A stretch of DNA of 64,000 nt from Bdellovibrio sp. 28-41-41 (GCA_002256935.1 NCGL01000011.1:24899-88898); one strand, 5' to 3'. Shown: positions 25,330-35,661, counted from the first letter of the stretch. A program made the numbers and translations. Notes: generated from the letters alone by a model not told the origin.

Positions 25330-27696
25330 ATGACAACTCCATCGGCCGACTCCTCTACGCACAATCACGACAACCATCAACACGATAGAAATTCTGGCCA
25401 TGCTGTTGAAGAGATTGATCCAGTTTGTGGAATGAAGGTCGACCCCGCAACCGCAAAAGGGGGATCATCATCATTCAATGGAAAGAGTTACTACTTTTGT
25501 AGCACCAAATGCAAAACTAAGTTCGATGCGAAGCCAGACTCCTTTTTGACTTCCATTAAAAACGAACACAAACCCAAAATTCAAAATATAGAGTATACCT
25601 GCCCCATGCATCCTCAGATCAGGCAAATGGGTCCAGGGAGCTGTCCGATTTGCGGGATGGCGTTAGAGCCTGTTACAATCTCGCTGGATCACGTAGACGA
25701 CCAAAGCGAATACCTGGATATGAAAAAGCGATTCTGGGTTTCTTTTGTTTTGAGTGTTCCACTTTTGTTTATAACGATGGGTGGTCGGAATCTTCTTCAG
25801 TCAATGGGAATTCATTCATCACTCAGTTCATTAGAACTAGTTCTGTCGACCCCAGTCGTTCTTTGGGGAGGATGGCCATTTTTCGTAAGATTCTGGCAAT
25901 CACTAGTAAACAAGAGTCTGAATATGTTTACTCTTATCGGTCTTGGTGTTGGAGTTGCCTATGGGTTTAGTCTTTTTGCCATTTTATTTCCGCAATTTTT
26001 TCCCGAGTCATTTAAAGATTCTATGACGGGCGAAGCAGCCCTTTATTTTGAGGCCGCAGCGGTCATCGTTACCCTTGTTTTATTAGGACAGGTACTAGAG
26101 CTACAAGCTCGCGGGCAGACTGGGGCTGCGATTAAAGCCCTTCTTGGTTTGTCACCGAAAACAGCTTGGCGAATAAAGTCCGATGGGTCAGAAGAAGAAA
26201 TCCAAATTGAAGCCATTTCGATTGGGGACACGCTTCGTGTTCGTCCCGGAGAAAAAATTCCCGTTGACGGTATTGTGATTTCTGGAAATAGCTCCGTGGA
26301 CGAGTCTATGGTTACTGGTGAATCTATGCCGTCTGAAAAAAAACCTGAATCTAAAGTGGTTGCCGCGACTATCAACGGTACAGGCGCACTAGTCATTCAA
26401 ACTCAAAAAATTGGAAAAGATACTTTACTGGCACAAATTATTCAGATGGTTGCAGACGCGCAACGATCGCGCGCACCAATTCAAAAATTAGCAGATACAG
26501 TTTCTGGTTATTTTGTTCCCGCTGTTGTTTTTATTGCGGTGCTAACAGCAATTATTTGGGGAGTATGGGGTCCTGAGCCCAGGCTCGCCTACGCTATGGT
26601 TAATGCCGTTGCGGTTTTGATTATCGCCTGCCCGTGTGCTCTAGGACTGGCTACTCCGATGTCGATCATGGTGTCTACTGGTAGAGCCGCAAAGATGGGG
26701 GTTCTTTTTAAAGATGCCGAAGCTATTGAACTACTTAGAAAAGTTGATGTACTCATTGTTGATAAAACAGGAACACTGACGGAGGGTAAGCCAAAGCTTG
26801 TCACTGTAAAAACTCTGAGTGATATCGATGAAGGCACCCTACTTCAATTAACTGCTAGTCTTGAGCGTGAGAGTGAGCATCCGCTGGCGGCAGCAATTGT
26901 TAAAGGTGCTGAAGCCAGAAATACCGCCCTTCAAAAAACGGATGGTTTTCAATCCGTAACTGGAAAAGGGGCAACGGCGAATGTGTCCGGAAGAAAAGTG
27001 GCTGTAGGTAATCGTGCATTGATGGAGAGTTTAGGTATAGATATAAAAGAGATCGAAAACTCTGCAGATAGGCTTCGCGATGACGGTCAAACCGTCATGT
27101 TCGTGGCAGTTGATGAAAAACTGGCGGGCTTCATTGGTGTTGCCGATCCAGTAAAAGAGACGACTCCTGAAGCAATTCAGGTGCTACAAAAATTAGGTTT
27201 AAAAGTTGTCATGGTTACGGGCGATAATAAACGAACCGCCGACGCCGTAGCTAAAAAAGTTCAGGTAGATGAAGTCTTCGCAGATGTTTTGCCTCATCAG
27301 AAAGTCGAAATCGTCAAAAATTTTCAAGCATTAGGAAAAATCGTTGCGATGGCTGGAGATGGGATTAACGATGCTCCCGCATTGGCTCAAGCTCAGGTGG
27401 GAATTGCAATGGGAACGGGAACGGACGTGGCTATGAAAAGCGCAGGTGTGACTCTAGTAAAAGGCGACTTGAAGGGAATTGTTCGAGCCCGTGAGTTAAG
27501 CGAAGCCACCATTTCTAACATCAAACAAAATTTATTCTTTGCATTTATTTACAATGCGTTCGGAGTACCTGTCGCAGCTGGAGTTCTTTATCCAGTTTTT
27601 GGCTGGCTACTAAGCCCGATGATTGCGGCCCTTGCCATGAGTCTAAGTTCAGTGTCTGTTATTGCGAATGCTTTACGATTGAAAAATTTTAAATGA
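25330..27696 (+). CDS. copA: Cu(I)-exporting P1B-type ATPase with YHS and heavy-metal-binding domains
   Basis: A 788-residue inner-membrane copper pump. The N-terminus has a His-rich start ([11 protein letters not shown]), a YHS domain (residues 28-75, [20 protein letters not shown]) and a heavy-metal-binding domain (89-114, [20 protein letters not shown]), in place of an HMA domain. The transport Cys434-Pro-Cys436 is in [11 protein letters not shown] and the phosphorylated Asp478 in [14 protein letters not shown] and [11 protein letters not shown] are intact. TM7 YN and TM8 M-x-x-SS match the Cu(I) class P1B-1. It is last in the CsoR operon, so copper induction is expected. Confidence 0.96.
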   Translation: MTTPSADSSTHNHDNHQHDRNSGHAVEEIDPVCGMKVDPATAKGGSSSFNGKSYYFCSTKCKTKFDAKPDSFLTSIKNEHKPKIQNIEYTCPMHPQIRQMGPGSCPICGMALEPVTISLDHVDDQSEYLDMKKRFWVSFVLSVPLLFITMGGRNLLQSMGIHSSLSSLELVLSTPVVLWGGWPFFVRFWQSLVNKSLNMFTLIGLGVGVAYGFSLFAILFPQFFPESFKDSMTGEAALYFEAAAVIVTLVLLGQVLELQARGQTGAAIKALLGLSPKTAWRIKSDGSEEEIQIEAISIGDTLRVRPGEKIPVDGIVISGNSSVDESMVTGESMPSEKKPESKVVAATINGTGALVIQTQKIGKDTLLAQIIQMVADAQRSRAPIQKLADTVSGYFVPAVVFIAVLTAIIWGVWGPEPRLAYAMVNAVAVLIIACPCALGLATPMSIMVSTGRAAKMGVLFKDAEAIELLRKVDVLIVDKTGTLTEGKPKLVTVKTLSDIDEGTLLQLTASLERESEHPLAAAIVKGAEARNTALQKTDGFQSVTGKGATANVSGRKVAVGNRALMESLGIDIKEIENSADRLRDDGQTVMFVAVDEKLAGFIGVADPVKETTPEAIQVLQKLGLKVVMVTGDNKRTADAVAKKVQVDEVFADVLPHQKVEIVKNFQALGKIVAMAGDGINDAPALAQAQVGIAMGTGTDVAMKSAGVTLVKGDLKGIVRARELSEATISNIKQNLFFAFIYNAFGVPVAAGVLYPVFGWLLSPMIAALAMSLSSVSVIANALRLKNFK

Positions 27697-27766
27697 TTTA
27701 TCGACTGTATTCAAACCTCTTACACGATTTATTCAACAATCGACTTAAAAGATTTAATTTTTTATT

Positions 27767-29032
27767 TTAAATTAGAAGTTTAGATACGGCTTCAATTGCT
27801 TTCAACCCTTGCCCGAAGCGTCCCATCGCTTCTTTGTGCTTCAATAACTCATTGTATGGCAAATAGCGGGCCTGAAGCTCACGAATTGATTTAAATGCGG
27901 GCCTATTAATCTGTGCCCGTATTTCCTCCTCACGTTTATCCGGAGCTACTAGATAAATTCCTTTTAATGTCGAGCCTGATGGCCCCATAGCAAGATCGAG
28001 CATTCTTAGAATACCTGAATAGATCGATGTTGAGTGCTCAACTTCAAAAGCAGCCACAATTTTTTTATTGGCAGAGTCTATCCAGAGTATATCAATCAGT
28101 TTAATCGCATCAGTATTTATGTCTTCAGAAGTTTCAATAACGATATCTTCCAGACAGCCATCAGATAGTTTTCCACCTTGATAAGCTCGCCCTTTATCAT
28201 TTGAAGCAATCCAAATCTGAAAACCCAATTGCATTCCTAAATCACGAATTATACCTTGAATCTCAGTGTGCGTAGTATCATCTAGACTGGCTTCTTTGGA
28301 TTTCTCGATATTTTGCTTGGACTGCTCACGAATTTCATTTAAATCTTTTTCCCAACACTGCGAATTTGTGTTTAATTGAGGTAACTTAATTTTTTTTCCA
28401 CCAATGTCAAAAAGAAATGCGGCTATGGCACCTAGATCATTCGAAAGTAACTCTCTATAGTTATGATTTAATCTCAAAATCCCCTCTCTCATAGCTAAAT
28501 ACTCTTCCCAACGACCTAACTTTACTTTAGCGCCAGTAAGATTATTAAAACCAGTTACAATAGCGGTATTGAAAGGTGTAATCAGAGTCGGATGCATAAA
28601 ATAAAGTAGATTAGCAGAGGCAGGTCCTAGGCCTTTTATCTTCAGTAAATTTAACTTATTAATCGCCACTACTAGCTCATCTGCCTGACAGCAATCTAAA
28701 CAGGTGGCAAGAAACCTTGCAAAAGCCAGCTTGTTTGATTGATTTTCATATATATCAGGAATTCTCATTTTTGGTTTCCAAATAAAAGCATGATCTGCAC
28801 CTTTGAAAATCTGCTTCTGCTCAGAAATAGAATGAACTACAGTTTCAAGTGATGATCCCTTAAAAGTATTTCCAAACTTTTCTTGTTCTATCTCTGAAAT
28901 AACTTTTTTCACGCCAGCTCGTATTGAACGAAAATTTTTTAACCTCTCGTTCCAAAGAAACCAAGTTGAATATGTAGAATTGGGAATTTCTTTCCATAAT
29001 TTTATAAGCTGCTCTGTCTTGTCATTTTGCAT
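27767..29032 (-). CDS. HhH plus PD-(D/E)XK nuclease-like protein
   Basis: A 421-residue cytoplasmic protein. An N-terminal helical part (to about 125) precedes a helix-hairpin-helix-like motif (LKIKGLGPASANLL, residues 130-143) in a DNA-glycosylase-like context (HPTLITPFNTAIVTGFN). The C-terminal part has a PD-(D/E)XK nuclease pattern with D314 (LIDILWID) and E330-V-E332 (AAFEVEHSTSIYSG). This resembles type II restriction or DNA-repair nucleases. No methyltransferase is adjacent, so it is not an obvious restriction pair. It is alone between copA (convergent) and the Csp remnant. A defence function is possible but unproven. Confidence 0.65.
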   Translation of the reverse strand: MQNDKTEQLIKLWKEIPNSTYSTWFLWNERLKNFRSIRAGVKKVISEIEQEKFGNTFKGSSLETVVHSISEQKQIFKGADHAFIWKPKMRIPDIYENQSNKLAFARFLATCLDCCQADELVVAINKLNLLKIKGLGPASANLLYFMHPTLITPFNTAIVTGFNNLTGAKVKLGRWEEYLAMREGILRLNHNYRELLSNDLGAIAAFLFDIGGKKIKLPQLNTNSQCWEKDLNEIREQSKQNIEKSKEASLDDTTHTEIQGIIRDLGMQLGFQIWIASNDKGRAYQGGKLSDGCLEDIVIETSEDINTDAIKLIDILWIDSANKKIVAAFEVEHSTSIYSGILRMLDLAMGPSGSTLKGIYLVAPDKREEEIRAQINRPAFKSIRELQARYLPYNELLKHKEAMGRFGQGLKAIEAVSKLLI

Positions 29033-29285
29033 TAAAAATTCCCTTTAAAAATACTTGTTTAATATCGGCAATTATTTATCAAATTGTGCTGGTCATTGGC
29101 CTAATAAAATAGAAACCATTAGTCATAAATTAGCTGAATTAAGGAGCGAATATCTGCTTTACCTAGGCTCTATATTTACAGAATGATTTTAGAAAGCTCA
29201 CCATCCAGTGCACATAGCGTTAGGACTTTTGGACACTAATTTGTAAGAACGCTTTTACTAGTAAACAACTAACAAAGGATCTCCG

Positions 29286-29661
29286 ATGCAAAATCAAACC
29301 AATACGTCACTCTCAAAAACAAAAATCAGGCAAACTATCGCCGTCTATGGAAGCTTCAATAGTAGCCTGTACGGACTGTTATCAAAGTTGCGCTCAACTG
29401 ATAACTTATTGCCTTCCGAAAGGTGGTAAGCACGCTGAACTTAAAGACATTCGACTGCTTTAAGATTGCGCACAAATTTGCCTGCTATCATCAGATTTTA
29501 TGATTCGACAATCTGATTTCAAAAATGTGTCTTGCGATGCGTGCGCTAAAATCTGCAATGAATGCGCTGAAAGCTGTGAAGCATTTGACAATGTTACGCT
29601 AGAAACTTCCATCTTGCCGAAATGGAAAGGCCTGGTTTTACACAATTCTTATCCGGACTGA
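29286..29661 (+). pseudogene. broken four-helix copper-storage protein (Csp/DUF326-like)
   Basis: The frame beginning at ATG 29347 translates to ACTDCYQSCAQLITYC, then TAA at 29461 inside DIRLL-stop-DCAQICLL, then continues CDACAKICNECAESCEAFD to the TGA at 29659. This Cys-rich Cxx(x)C helical pattern is that of Csp proteins that store Cu(I). The likely original start (ATG 29286, after AAAGGA) is in another frame and runs to a stop at about 29429, so a frameshift lies near 29340. The C-terminal third no longer shows the expected CAEEC helix. Two or more disabling mutations make it a pseudogene; the bases after the stop still conserve Cys codons, so decay is recent. Confidence 0.75.
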
Positions 29662-29727
29662 TATTGCTTTATAGCGACTACCGGTTAATCGAATATGAGC
29701 CTTCAAGGTAAAACAATACTTATCGTT

Positions 29728-30390
29728 TCACCCGAAGACACGAGTGATTTTTGGAAAACCACCCCAATTTCGATATCGCAAGTGAAAATAAATTATCAGA
29801 CTTAAAACTGCCGCGAAAAAGCACCAAATGGAAAACAAAGCTAACTTATCGATCACAAAGGAGGTAACGAAAGCTAAAAATGCCAGACCCCCGAACATTC
29901 TAAAAAAACCATGACTTGAAAAAAAACAACTGAAGCAGGTTGTGGCAACATACAACACCATCACCGGAATCGAGTAGAAATGCGGAGACACGTATACAAT
30001 ATGATGTTCAATAACCTCTGCCGCGACCGGAAAGACGACAATAAAATATAATAGGTAAAGTCCCACCGAAATCCCGATGACCCCAAAAGCCAGAATCATT
30101 TTCTTACGCCAATTAACTGCTTCTAAAATCCCAATCGCAAACGGGATGTATATCGGCCAAAGTACGTGAGAAAATACAGAATAAATATAGGTCATTACTT
30201 GCCTTAAAAAGGCTGCATCAGTATGAAAGGTCAACCAGATTACACCCTCAATGAGTTGCTGTACTCCAAACATTAGTGGAATTATTGCGATGGGGATTTC
30301 TGATTTGGTTCTAGCTTGATTAAGCGTCGCAACTCCGACAACAGAAAGTGAAATACCAGCAACGAAACTAGCGGTAGCTGAAAAACACAC
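29728..30390 (-). CDS. DUF6629-like integral membrane protein
   Basis: A 220-residue protein with about seven membrane helices. It starts CFSATASFVAGISLSVVG and has SEIPIAIIPLMFGVQQLIEG near residues 30-50, which I associate with DUF6629. A GTG start follows AAGGAATAATATAAA. It is separated by 184 nt from the CHAD gene and is not clearly in its operon. Function unknown. Confidence 0.65.
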   Translation of the reverse strand: MCFSATASFVAGISLSVVGVATLNQARTKSEIPIAIIPLMFGVQQLIEGVIWLTFHTDAAFLRQVMTYIYSVFSHVLWPIYIPFAIGILEAVNWRKKMILAFGVIGISVGLYLLYFIVVFPVAAEVIEHHIVYVSPHFYSIPVMVLYVATTCFSCFFSSHGFFRMFGGLAFLAFVTSFVIDKLALFSIWCFFAAVLSLIIYFHLRYRNWGGFPKITRVFG

Positions 30391-30574
30391 TTTATATTAT
30401 TCCTTTTCGTAAGGTGACGTCAGCAGCAAATTCTTTCCAACGAAAGTAACTTTGAGCAAGGCTTAATTCTTGGTCGCACTCACGTAAATTTAAAATTTTA
30501 GACCTTAATGACAACATACTCTCCGACGGCTTAGGTAAAAAGACGAAGCATATTTCCTTCTTGGAAAACCTCGA

Positions 30575-31306
30575 TCAAACCCCTTCTAACTGAGCCACTA
30601 CAAAATGCAAAGTTGGCTTTATGAGACGCGTGGCTTGAACGTTCAGGGCATGCTGCTCATGTTTTATTTTTCGATTTTTACCGACATACATCTGCAGTGT
30701 CACCAGATCGTGCGCGTCACCTAAAACATCCTGTAAACTCTTGATCTTCGCAACTGACTTTCCTATCGCCTCTAAAGCATAACGCGTTCTTTTTAACACA
30801 ATACGCAGCTTATGAGGTTTTATTTCGCCACGAGCACAAAGCTTTAGTTGCCGGTGGATTTTAACGATAAGTTTATCTCTCATTAGACTAAATGATGCAG
30901 GTCCGATATTTCCAATTGCATTTTCAGCATCAGCAAACTTTTTTGCTAAATCATTTCTTTTCTTTTCAGATACCAAATTTTGAATTTCTTTTTGAGCGTA
31001 GGTACGGCGAGTTTTTAAGTCAAACAATTCAAGGTCATAGTGATTCGCGTCTTGAATCGACACCTCCACCTCGCGAATCTGACCCAACGTCTTCCCGAGT
31101 TTACGAAGGTCATGACTCAATTCCTTAAAGCGAACCGCACTCGAACTATTTTCTAAAATCCACAGTGCAACCCGGGCTCGCCGAGTGGCAAGTCGAAGCT
31201 GATGTATCGACTTACCACTTGGTTTGCGTGATACCTTCGGTAAAATAAGCTCCACAATTCGGAATTGAGTTTTTAAATATTTGATCAAATTTTCGTGGTT
31301 TGTCAT
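30575..31306 (-). CDS. CHAD-domain polyphosphate-binding protein
   Basis: A 243-residue helical protein with the CHAD pattern in two repeats: [38 protein letters not shown] and [20 protein letters not shown]. The conserved Arg/Lys/His on these helices form the basic tunnel that binds inorganic polyphosphate in this family. The start overlaps the stop of the upstream P-type ATPase (ATGA), so the two are co-translated. The operon also encodes a PPK2 polyphosphate kinase, which makes polyphosphate binding relevant here. Strong domain assignment; the functional link to metal transport is inferred. Confidence 0.88.
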   Translation of the reverse strand: MTNHENLIKYLKTQFRIVELILPKVSRKPSGKSIHQLRLATRRARVALWILENSSSAVRFKELSHDLRKLGKTLGQIREVEVSIQDANHYDLELFDLKTRRTYAQKEIQNLVSEKKRNDLAKKFADAENAIGNIGPASFSLMRDKLIVKIHRQLKLCARGEIKPHKLRIVLKRTRYALEAIGKSVAKIKSLQDVLGDAHDLVTLQMYVGKNRKIKHEQHALNVQATRLIKPTLHFVVAQLEGV

Positions 31307-33897
31307 GCCAAGGCCGTTTTTGCGACTGGAGTTCCTGGTTTGGCGGACTGTTTTTCTGAAGGCTGTTTTCCATTCGTATTTTTGATTCCTCTAAGTTTAA
31401 TGCGCTTGAGCATGAGAGCATTGATCGCTACCACAAGAGTACTACCCGACATGGACAATGCCGCAACCTCTGGACTTAAGACAAATGGATAGAAAACTCC
31501 GGCAGCGATCGGGAACGCAATGACGTTATAGCCAACAGCCCACCAAAGATTTTGATGCATTTTTCGCAGTGTAGCTCGCGACAACTCGATCACGCCTACA
31601 ATATCATAGGGGTCACTTTTCATAAGTACTACGTCAGCACTTTCCATCGCGACATCCGTGCCAGCACCAATCGCAATTCCCACGTCAGCTTGAGTGAGTG
31701 CCGGGGCATCGTTGACTCCATCACCAACCATCCCAACTTTTTTGCCTCCAGCTTGAAGCTCTTTTATTTTTGCGGCTTTTTGTGCTGGTAAGACGTCGGC
31801 TAAAACAGTTTCAATGCCTAGATCTGCAGCAATGCGTTTTGCTGTGGCCGCGTTGTCGCCTGTCAACATAACCACTTCAATTTTGCGTTCGCGCAGTTTT
31901 GCTACAGCATCTTTAGACGTAGGCCTGATAGCATCGGCAATGGCAATGAGGCCAATCACGCGTGAAGATTGAGACACATGAACGACGGTGCGTCCGTCTC
32001 CCTGAAGCCTTGTGGCTTCAGCTTCGAGTTGTCCAAGCGCAAGTTTCTGTGTATCCATAAGCAAACGATTTCCAAGGAATACAGTTCCACCAGCCGTTTC
32101 AGCGCGCGCGCCCATACCGTCGAGACTTTCAAAGTCTGTTGGCGCTGTGATCGTTAAATCTTTTGCACGACGTACGATCGCTTGAGCTAATGGGTGTGCT
32201 GATCCTTGCTCGACAGCAGCGGCGGCAGCTAAAACCGTATCTTCTGTTATTCCATCAGCAGTTACTATTTCAACAACCTCGGGTTGGCCAACTGTGAGAG
32301 TGCCGGTTTTATCAAAAACGATAACGTTTAATTTCGTTGCATCTTCGAGTGCGGAAGCGTTCTTAAATAATATCCCATTTTTTGCACCTAAATCTGTACT
32401 GACCATAATAGCCATTGGCGTTGCCAGGCCAAGCGCATCAGGGCAAGCAATAACAAAAACAGTAATGGCCATGGTTACCGCGAACAACAAAGGTTGACCA
32501 ATCCACCAGAACCAGACACCAAACGTCGCAAGACCTACAGCAATTGCAGCAATCACCAGCCACTGGGCGGCCCTGTCGGCTAAAAGCTGGGCCGGCGCTT
32601 TTGAATTCTGCGCCTCTTGCACTAATTTTACAATTTGCGCGAGTGCCGAGTCCGCACCAACTTTTGTTGCCTTATAGCGAAAGCTGCCACTTTTATTGAT
32701 GGTTGCGCCAACGACATTTGATCCCGGCCCCTTCTTAACTGGCATAGACTCGCCCGTAAGCATAGATTCATCAACTAAAGATCCGCCGGACTCGATTGTG
32801 CCATCGACTGGGATTTTACCACCCGGACGAATGACAACAATCTCACCGGCTAAAACTTCTGCCGTTGGAACTTCTACTTCTGCACCATTTCTGATAACTG
32901 ACGCCTTTGCGGGAGTCAGATTCATGAGAGCTTTGATTGCCGAGGACGCGCCTGCACGGGCTCGCATTTCTAACCAGTGACCGAGCAAAATAAAAACTAA
33001 AAGGACCGAGACAGCTTCAAAAAATTGCCCGCCACCTTTAAAGAAAAACGTAGCTCCGACACTAAAAAGGTATCCGGTGCCAACGCTCAATACAATCAGC
33101 GCAGCCATTCCCAAAACACCCTTCTTAACGGCTCGCCAAGCAGAAACAAAAAATGGCCAGCTTGGGTAAAGTATCGCTGCACTGGCTAGAAAAAAAAGCC
33201 AAAGATTGAGGTTTAATCCAAAAGGTGGTGACGGTGGTTTGAACATTTCTCCCATCGGAGCGTAAATAAATATTGGAATAGTAAAGACCAAACAGATCCA
33301 AAAACGATTGCGCATATCGCGAACCATAGAATCCATGTTTTGTCCCGCGCCGTGACCCATGTCGTGAGCCATCTCTGATTTATTAGACAACCCGCTTTCT
33401 TTCTTATGGCCTGCGTGTTCATCTGTCTTCGCGTCGTCGGCAGAAGATTTATTTCCTTCTTTTTTATTTTCTGTTGCTGGTTTCTCAGACGGTTTATTTG
33501 AATCAACTTTCGCTTTTGCCTCGGGTTCTGTCGATTTGTCAGCCGATGGGGCCTTAGACGGAGATCCTACTGGATTTTTTATCGCTGACTTAACCGGTAA
33601 TGGGGCCGGTGCTGCTTTTGCTTGCGGCCTGGCTTCTATTGGGTGTTTATGTTCCGGCTCGCTCTTACTCTCAGGCTTTGTTCCAGTTTTATCTTCTGAT
33701 TCAATCTCTGCGTGGCGCACAGCTGCTTTTATATCAGAAACTTCAAGTTGAGTTTCGTCATAGCGTACAGTTGCACTTCCTGCAGCAAAGTTAACTGTTA
33801 CACTTTCGACCCCTGGTACTTTACCAATTCTTTTTTCTACACCACGTACACTTAGCACCGATAGCATATCGTGGACTTCAATAACGCTGGTTTTCAC
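31303..33897 (-). CDS. P1B-type heavy-metal ATPase with CPD motif and Cys-less HMA-like domain
   Basis: An 864-residue inner-membrane pump. Domains: HMA-like fold (1-70) in which the GMTCxxC motif is DMLSVLS, both Cys replaced by Ser; a Lys/Pro/Ser/Glu linker (about 75-165); a His/Met segment ([16 protein letters not shown], near 175-190); eight TM helices; [10 protein letters not shown]; Cys485-Pro486-Asp487 ([11 protein letters not shown]) in place of CPC; phosphorylated Asp529 (DKTGTLT); [21 protein letters not shown]7 retains YN and TM8 MSGST. The CPD motif suggests an altered metal choice. It starts with GTG after AAAGG and is coupled to CHAD. Domain calls are secure; the substrate is unknown. 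Confidence 0.93.
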   Translation of the reverse strand: MKTSVIEVHDMLSVLSVRGVEKRIGKVPGVESVTVNFAAGSATVRYDETQLEVSDIKAAVRHAEIESEDKTGTKPESKSEPEHKHPIEARPQAKAAPAPLPVKSAIKNPVGSPSKAPSADKSTEPEAKAKVDSNKPSEKPATENKKEGNKSSADDAKTDEHAGHKKESGLSNKSEMAHDMGHGAGQNMDSMVRDMRNRFWICLVFTIPIFIYAPMGEMFKPPSPPFGLNLNLWLFFLASAAILYPSWPFFVSAWRAVKKGVLGMAALIVLSVGTGYLFSVGATFFFKGGGQFFEAVSVLLVFILLGHWLEMRARAGASSAIKALMNLTPAKASVIRNGAEVEVPTAEVLAGEIVVIRPGGKIPVDGTIESGGSLVDESMLTGESMPVKKGPGSNVVGATINKSGSFRYKATKVGADSALAQIVKLVQEAQNSKAPAQLLADRAAQWLVIAAIAVGLATFGVWFWWIGQPLLFAVTMAITVFVIACPDALGLATPMAIMVSTDLGAKNGILFKNASALEDATKLNVIVFDKTGTLTVGQPEVVEIVTADGITEDTVLAAAAAVEQGSAHPLAQAIVRRAKDLTITAPTDFESLDGMGARAETAGGTVFLGNRLLMDTQKLALGQLEAEATRLQGDGRTVVHVSQSSRVIGLIAIADAIRPTSKDAVAKLRERKIEVVMLTGDNAATAKRIAADLGIETVLADVLPAQKAAKIKELQAGGKKVGMVGDGVNDAPALTQADVGIAIGAGTDVAMESADVVLMKSDPYDIVGVIELSRATLRKMHQNLWWAVGYNVIAFPIAAGVFYPFVLSPEVAALSMSGSTLVVAINALMLKRIKLRGIKNTNGKQPSEKQSAKPGTPVAKTALA

Positions 33898-34328
33898 TGT
33901 CGCCGACCTTTCTAATGAGAATGTTCTTTTGAGTCTTCCGCAACCTTCGGAGTTTCTGTTTTTGCATTTTCGTCAGGTGGCTCATTCGCGGGCGTGGTTG
34001 TCCTAGCTTCGGGACTGTCTTCGACTTGGGCTTTGGCCTGAATTGGCTCGGGCGGCGGCGATGTGGCGACCTCTTTGGAAACTGAACCTGGTGCATCGTT
34101 TTTTTCTAGCTTGGGATCAGATTCTTCAGTTTCAGAGCCAAGCTGGTGAACAGCTGCTTTGATTTCTGAGGCTTTAAGGCTGGTTTCGTCGTAGCGTACA
34201 GTAGCACTTCCTGCAGCAAAGTTAACTGTGACACTTTCAACACCGGCGACTTTGCCAATTATTTTTTCTACTCCAATCACACTTAGCACCGATAGCATAT
34301 CGCGGACTTCAATAACACTTGTTTTCAT
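33721..34328. repeat. tandem duplication of the HMA-like coding segment
   Basis: The 177 bases at 33721-33897 (start of the ATPase) and 34152-34328 (start of the separate HMA gene) are near-identical in layout and mostly identical in sequence, both encoding the same start, MKTSVIEV, and [20 protein letters not shown]. They are about 430 nt apart on the same strand. This looks like a recent duplication that either produced a free metallochaperone-like protein or doubled the domain. Confidence 0.85.
33912..34328 (-). CDS. stand-alone HMA-like protein with acidic/Pro linker
   Basis: A 138-residue protein. Residues 1-70 form the same Cys-less HMA-like domain as the ATPase N-terminus ([18 protein letters not shown]), and the rest is a disordered Glu/Lys/Pro/Ala-rich tail ending DSKEHSH. 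Without CxxC it cannot bind Cu(I) as Atx1-type chaperones do; it may instead bind the ATPase or another ligand. AAAGGTCAGAAA precedes the ATG. It follows PPK2 by 15 nt and precedes the ATPase by 14 nt. Confidence 0.75.
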   Translation of the reverse strand: MKTSVIEVRDMLSVLSVIGVEKIIGKVAGVESVTVNFAAGSATVRYDETSLKASEIKAAVHQLGSETEESDPKLEKNDAPGSVSKEVATSPPPEPIQAKAQVEDSPEARTTTPANEPPDENAKTETPKVAEDSKEHSH

Positions 34329-34343
34329 TTTCTGACCTTTCTG

Positions 34344-35294
34344 TTAGGGCGTTTCATTTTCCAAAAGTTCTTTAGCTTCAAGCAGGTGTTTCATGTGCTC
34401 ATCACTCACGGTTGGATATTTCAAATTGAGGGATTTAAGTTTTTCGACAATCACGTCGGCGACAACTGTACGAGTGAACCACTTATTGTCTGCCGGAATG
34501 ATGTACCAAGGAGCATGCTCGGTACTCGTGTGATTTAAAGTGTCTTCAAAGGCGTTCATGTAGTCGTCCCAATGTGCTCGCTCTTTCGCATCATTAATTG
34601 AAAATTTCCAATTTTTCTCTGGAGTGTTGATACGCGAAAGCAAGCGGCGCTTTTGTTCATCTTTGGAAAGATTGAGAAAGAATTTCAGAACGACGATTCC
34701 ATTCCTCGAAAGATACTTTTCAAAATTGTTGATTTCTTCAAAACGATGCTTCCAAATATTTTTACCTTTGGTTTCCGGTGGCAACCTTTGCGAATCAAGA
34801 ATCTCTGGGTGGACGCGCACAACTAGAACTTCTTCGTAGTAGGAACGGTTGAAAATGCCGATTCCTCCACGTTCAGGCAAAGCCTTCATATTCCGCCAGA
34901 GAAAGTCGTGACTGAGCTCTTCCGCCGATGGAGCTTTGAAGGAATGGACTTGTGTGCCCTGAGGGTTCACGCCAGACATCACATGTCTAATCACGCCATC
35001 TTTACCTGCAGTATCCATCGCCTGCAGCATGACAAGCACTGCATATGTATTCTGGGCATAGAGGATGTCCTGGTATTTTGCTAGTCGCTTAACGTCTTTC
35101 CGAAGTTTAACGGAAGCTTCATCCTTGTCTTTATAGTGGCTCGTAAATCCAGGGTCATAATCTTTTAAGCTAATTTTTTTTCCAGGCGGAACAATAAAGT
35201 GATCGTGATTGACGGTCTTGGATCCCTTCAAATGATGCTTATGATGCTTATGATCTTTATGATTTGTCGGATAACTTGTTTCGAGGGTGCTCAC
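34344..35294 (-). CDS. ppk2: polyphosphate kinase 2 (PPK2) family
   Basis: A 316-residue kinase of the PPK2 family, which transfers phosphate between polyphosphate and nucleotides. The start GTG 35294 follows AAGGAGAAAC; a longer in-frame GTG 30 nt upstream has no such site. The N-terminus is His/Lys-rich (KDHKHHKHHLKGSK). Core motifs are LQAMDTAGKDGVIRHVMSG (P-loop), NPQGTQVHSFKAPS, FNRSYYEEVLVVRVHPE (Walker B-like) and NRNGIV-type helices with RLLSRINTPEKNWKFS. It is first in an operon with HMA-like protein, P1B ATPase and CHAD. PPK2 subclass and direction cannot be read from sequence by eye. Confidence 0.93.
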   Translation of the reverse strand: MSTLETSYPTNHKDHKHHKHHLKGSKTVNHDHFIVPPGKKISLKDYDPGFTSHYKDKDEASVKLRKDVKRLAKYQDILYAQNTYAVLVMLQAMDTAGKDGVIRHVMSGVNPQGTQVHSFKAPSAEELSHDFLWRNMKALPERGGIGIFNRSYYEEVLVVRVHPEILDSQRLPPETKGKNIWKHRFEEINNFEKYLSRNGIVVLKFFLNLSKDEQKRRLLSRINTPEKNWKFSINDAKERAHWDDYMNAFEDTLNHTSTEHAPWYIIPADNKWFTRTVVADVIVEKLKSLNLKYPTVSDEHMKHLLEAKELLENETP

Positions 35295-35319
35295 GTTTCT
35301 CCTTGAGTTGGGGTATTTT

Positions 35320-35442
35320 GACACGCCAAACGAGGAGTTTTACCTCTAAGTCAAACGGAGCCTACGTTCAGAGTCTTCAAAACGGACTGCATGGTGATTG
35401 ATAGCACAGAGTGTGCCGACTCTTTTGGATCTGCTTTTGCAA
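35320..35442 (+). repeat. conserved intergenic element, copy A (pair of 38574-38695)
   Basis: This 123-nt stretch aligns over its length with 38574-38695: ACGAGGAG, TTTACCTCTA, AAACG, TTCAGAGTCT, TGCCGA and CTTTTGCAA are shared at matching spacing. GAGG and CCTC form a short hairpin in both copies. It ends 49 nt before the ATG of the Lys-rich peptide gene. A shared promoter or 5' leader is likely. Strand assigned by the downstream gene. Confidence 0.6.
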
Positions 35443-35490
35443 CCCTAAAGAAAGTAAGGAAACTAAATCTAAGATTAACAAGGAGCATTT

Positions 35491-35661
35491 ATGAATTCGA
35501 AAAAAAACGAGACTAAGAGTAATAAGAACAATCTAGGGCAGTCACCAGTTAGCGATAAGCATTCGCCAGCTGAACATCAAAAGTTTCTTGCTGCTCAAAA
35601 GGCAAATACAAAAGTCGCCGCAGAAAAGTCTGACAAAAGGGACTCGGTTACAAAAAAATAA
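35491..35661 (+). CDS. small Lys-rich hydrophilic protein (56 aa)
   Basis: A 56-residue gene with a strong AAGGAG 5-6 nt before the ATG. The product is hydrophilic and basic, rich in Lys, Ser, Asn, Glu and Ala (KKNETKSNKNNLGQ, AEHQKFLAAQKANTK), with no membrane helix. It may be disordered or a helical DNA- or polyphosphate-binding peptide. It is divergent to ppk2 and lies behind the repeated intergenic element. Function unknown. Confidence 0.5.
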   Translation: MNSKKNETKSNKNNLGQSPVSDKHSPAEHQKFLAAQKANTKVAAEKSDKRDSVTKK

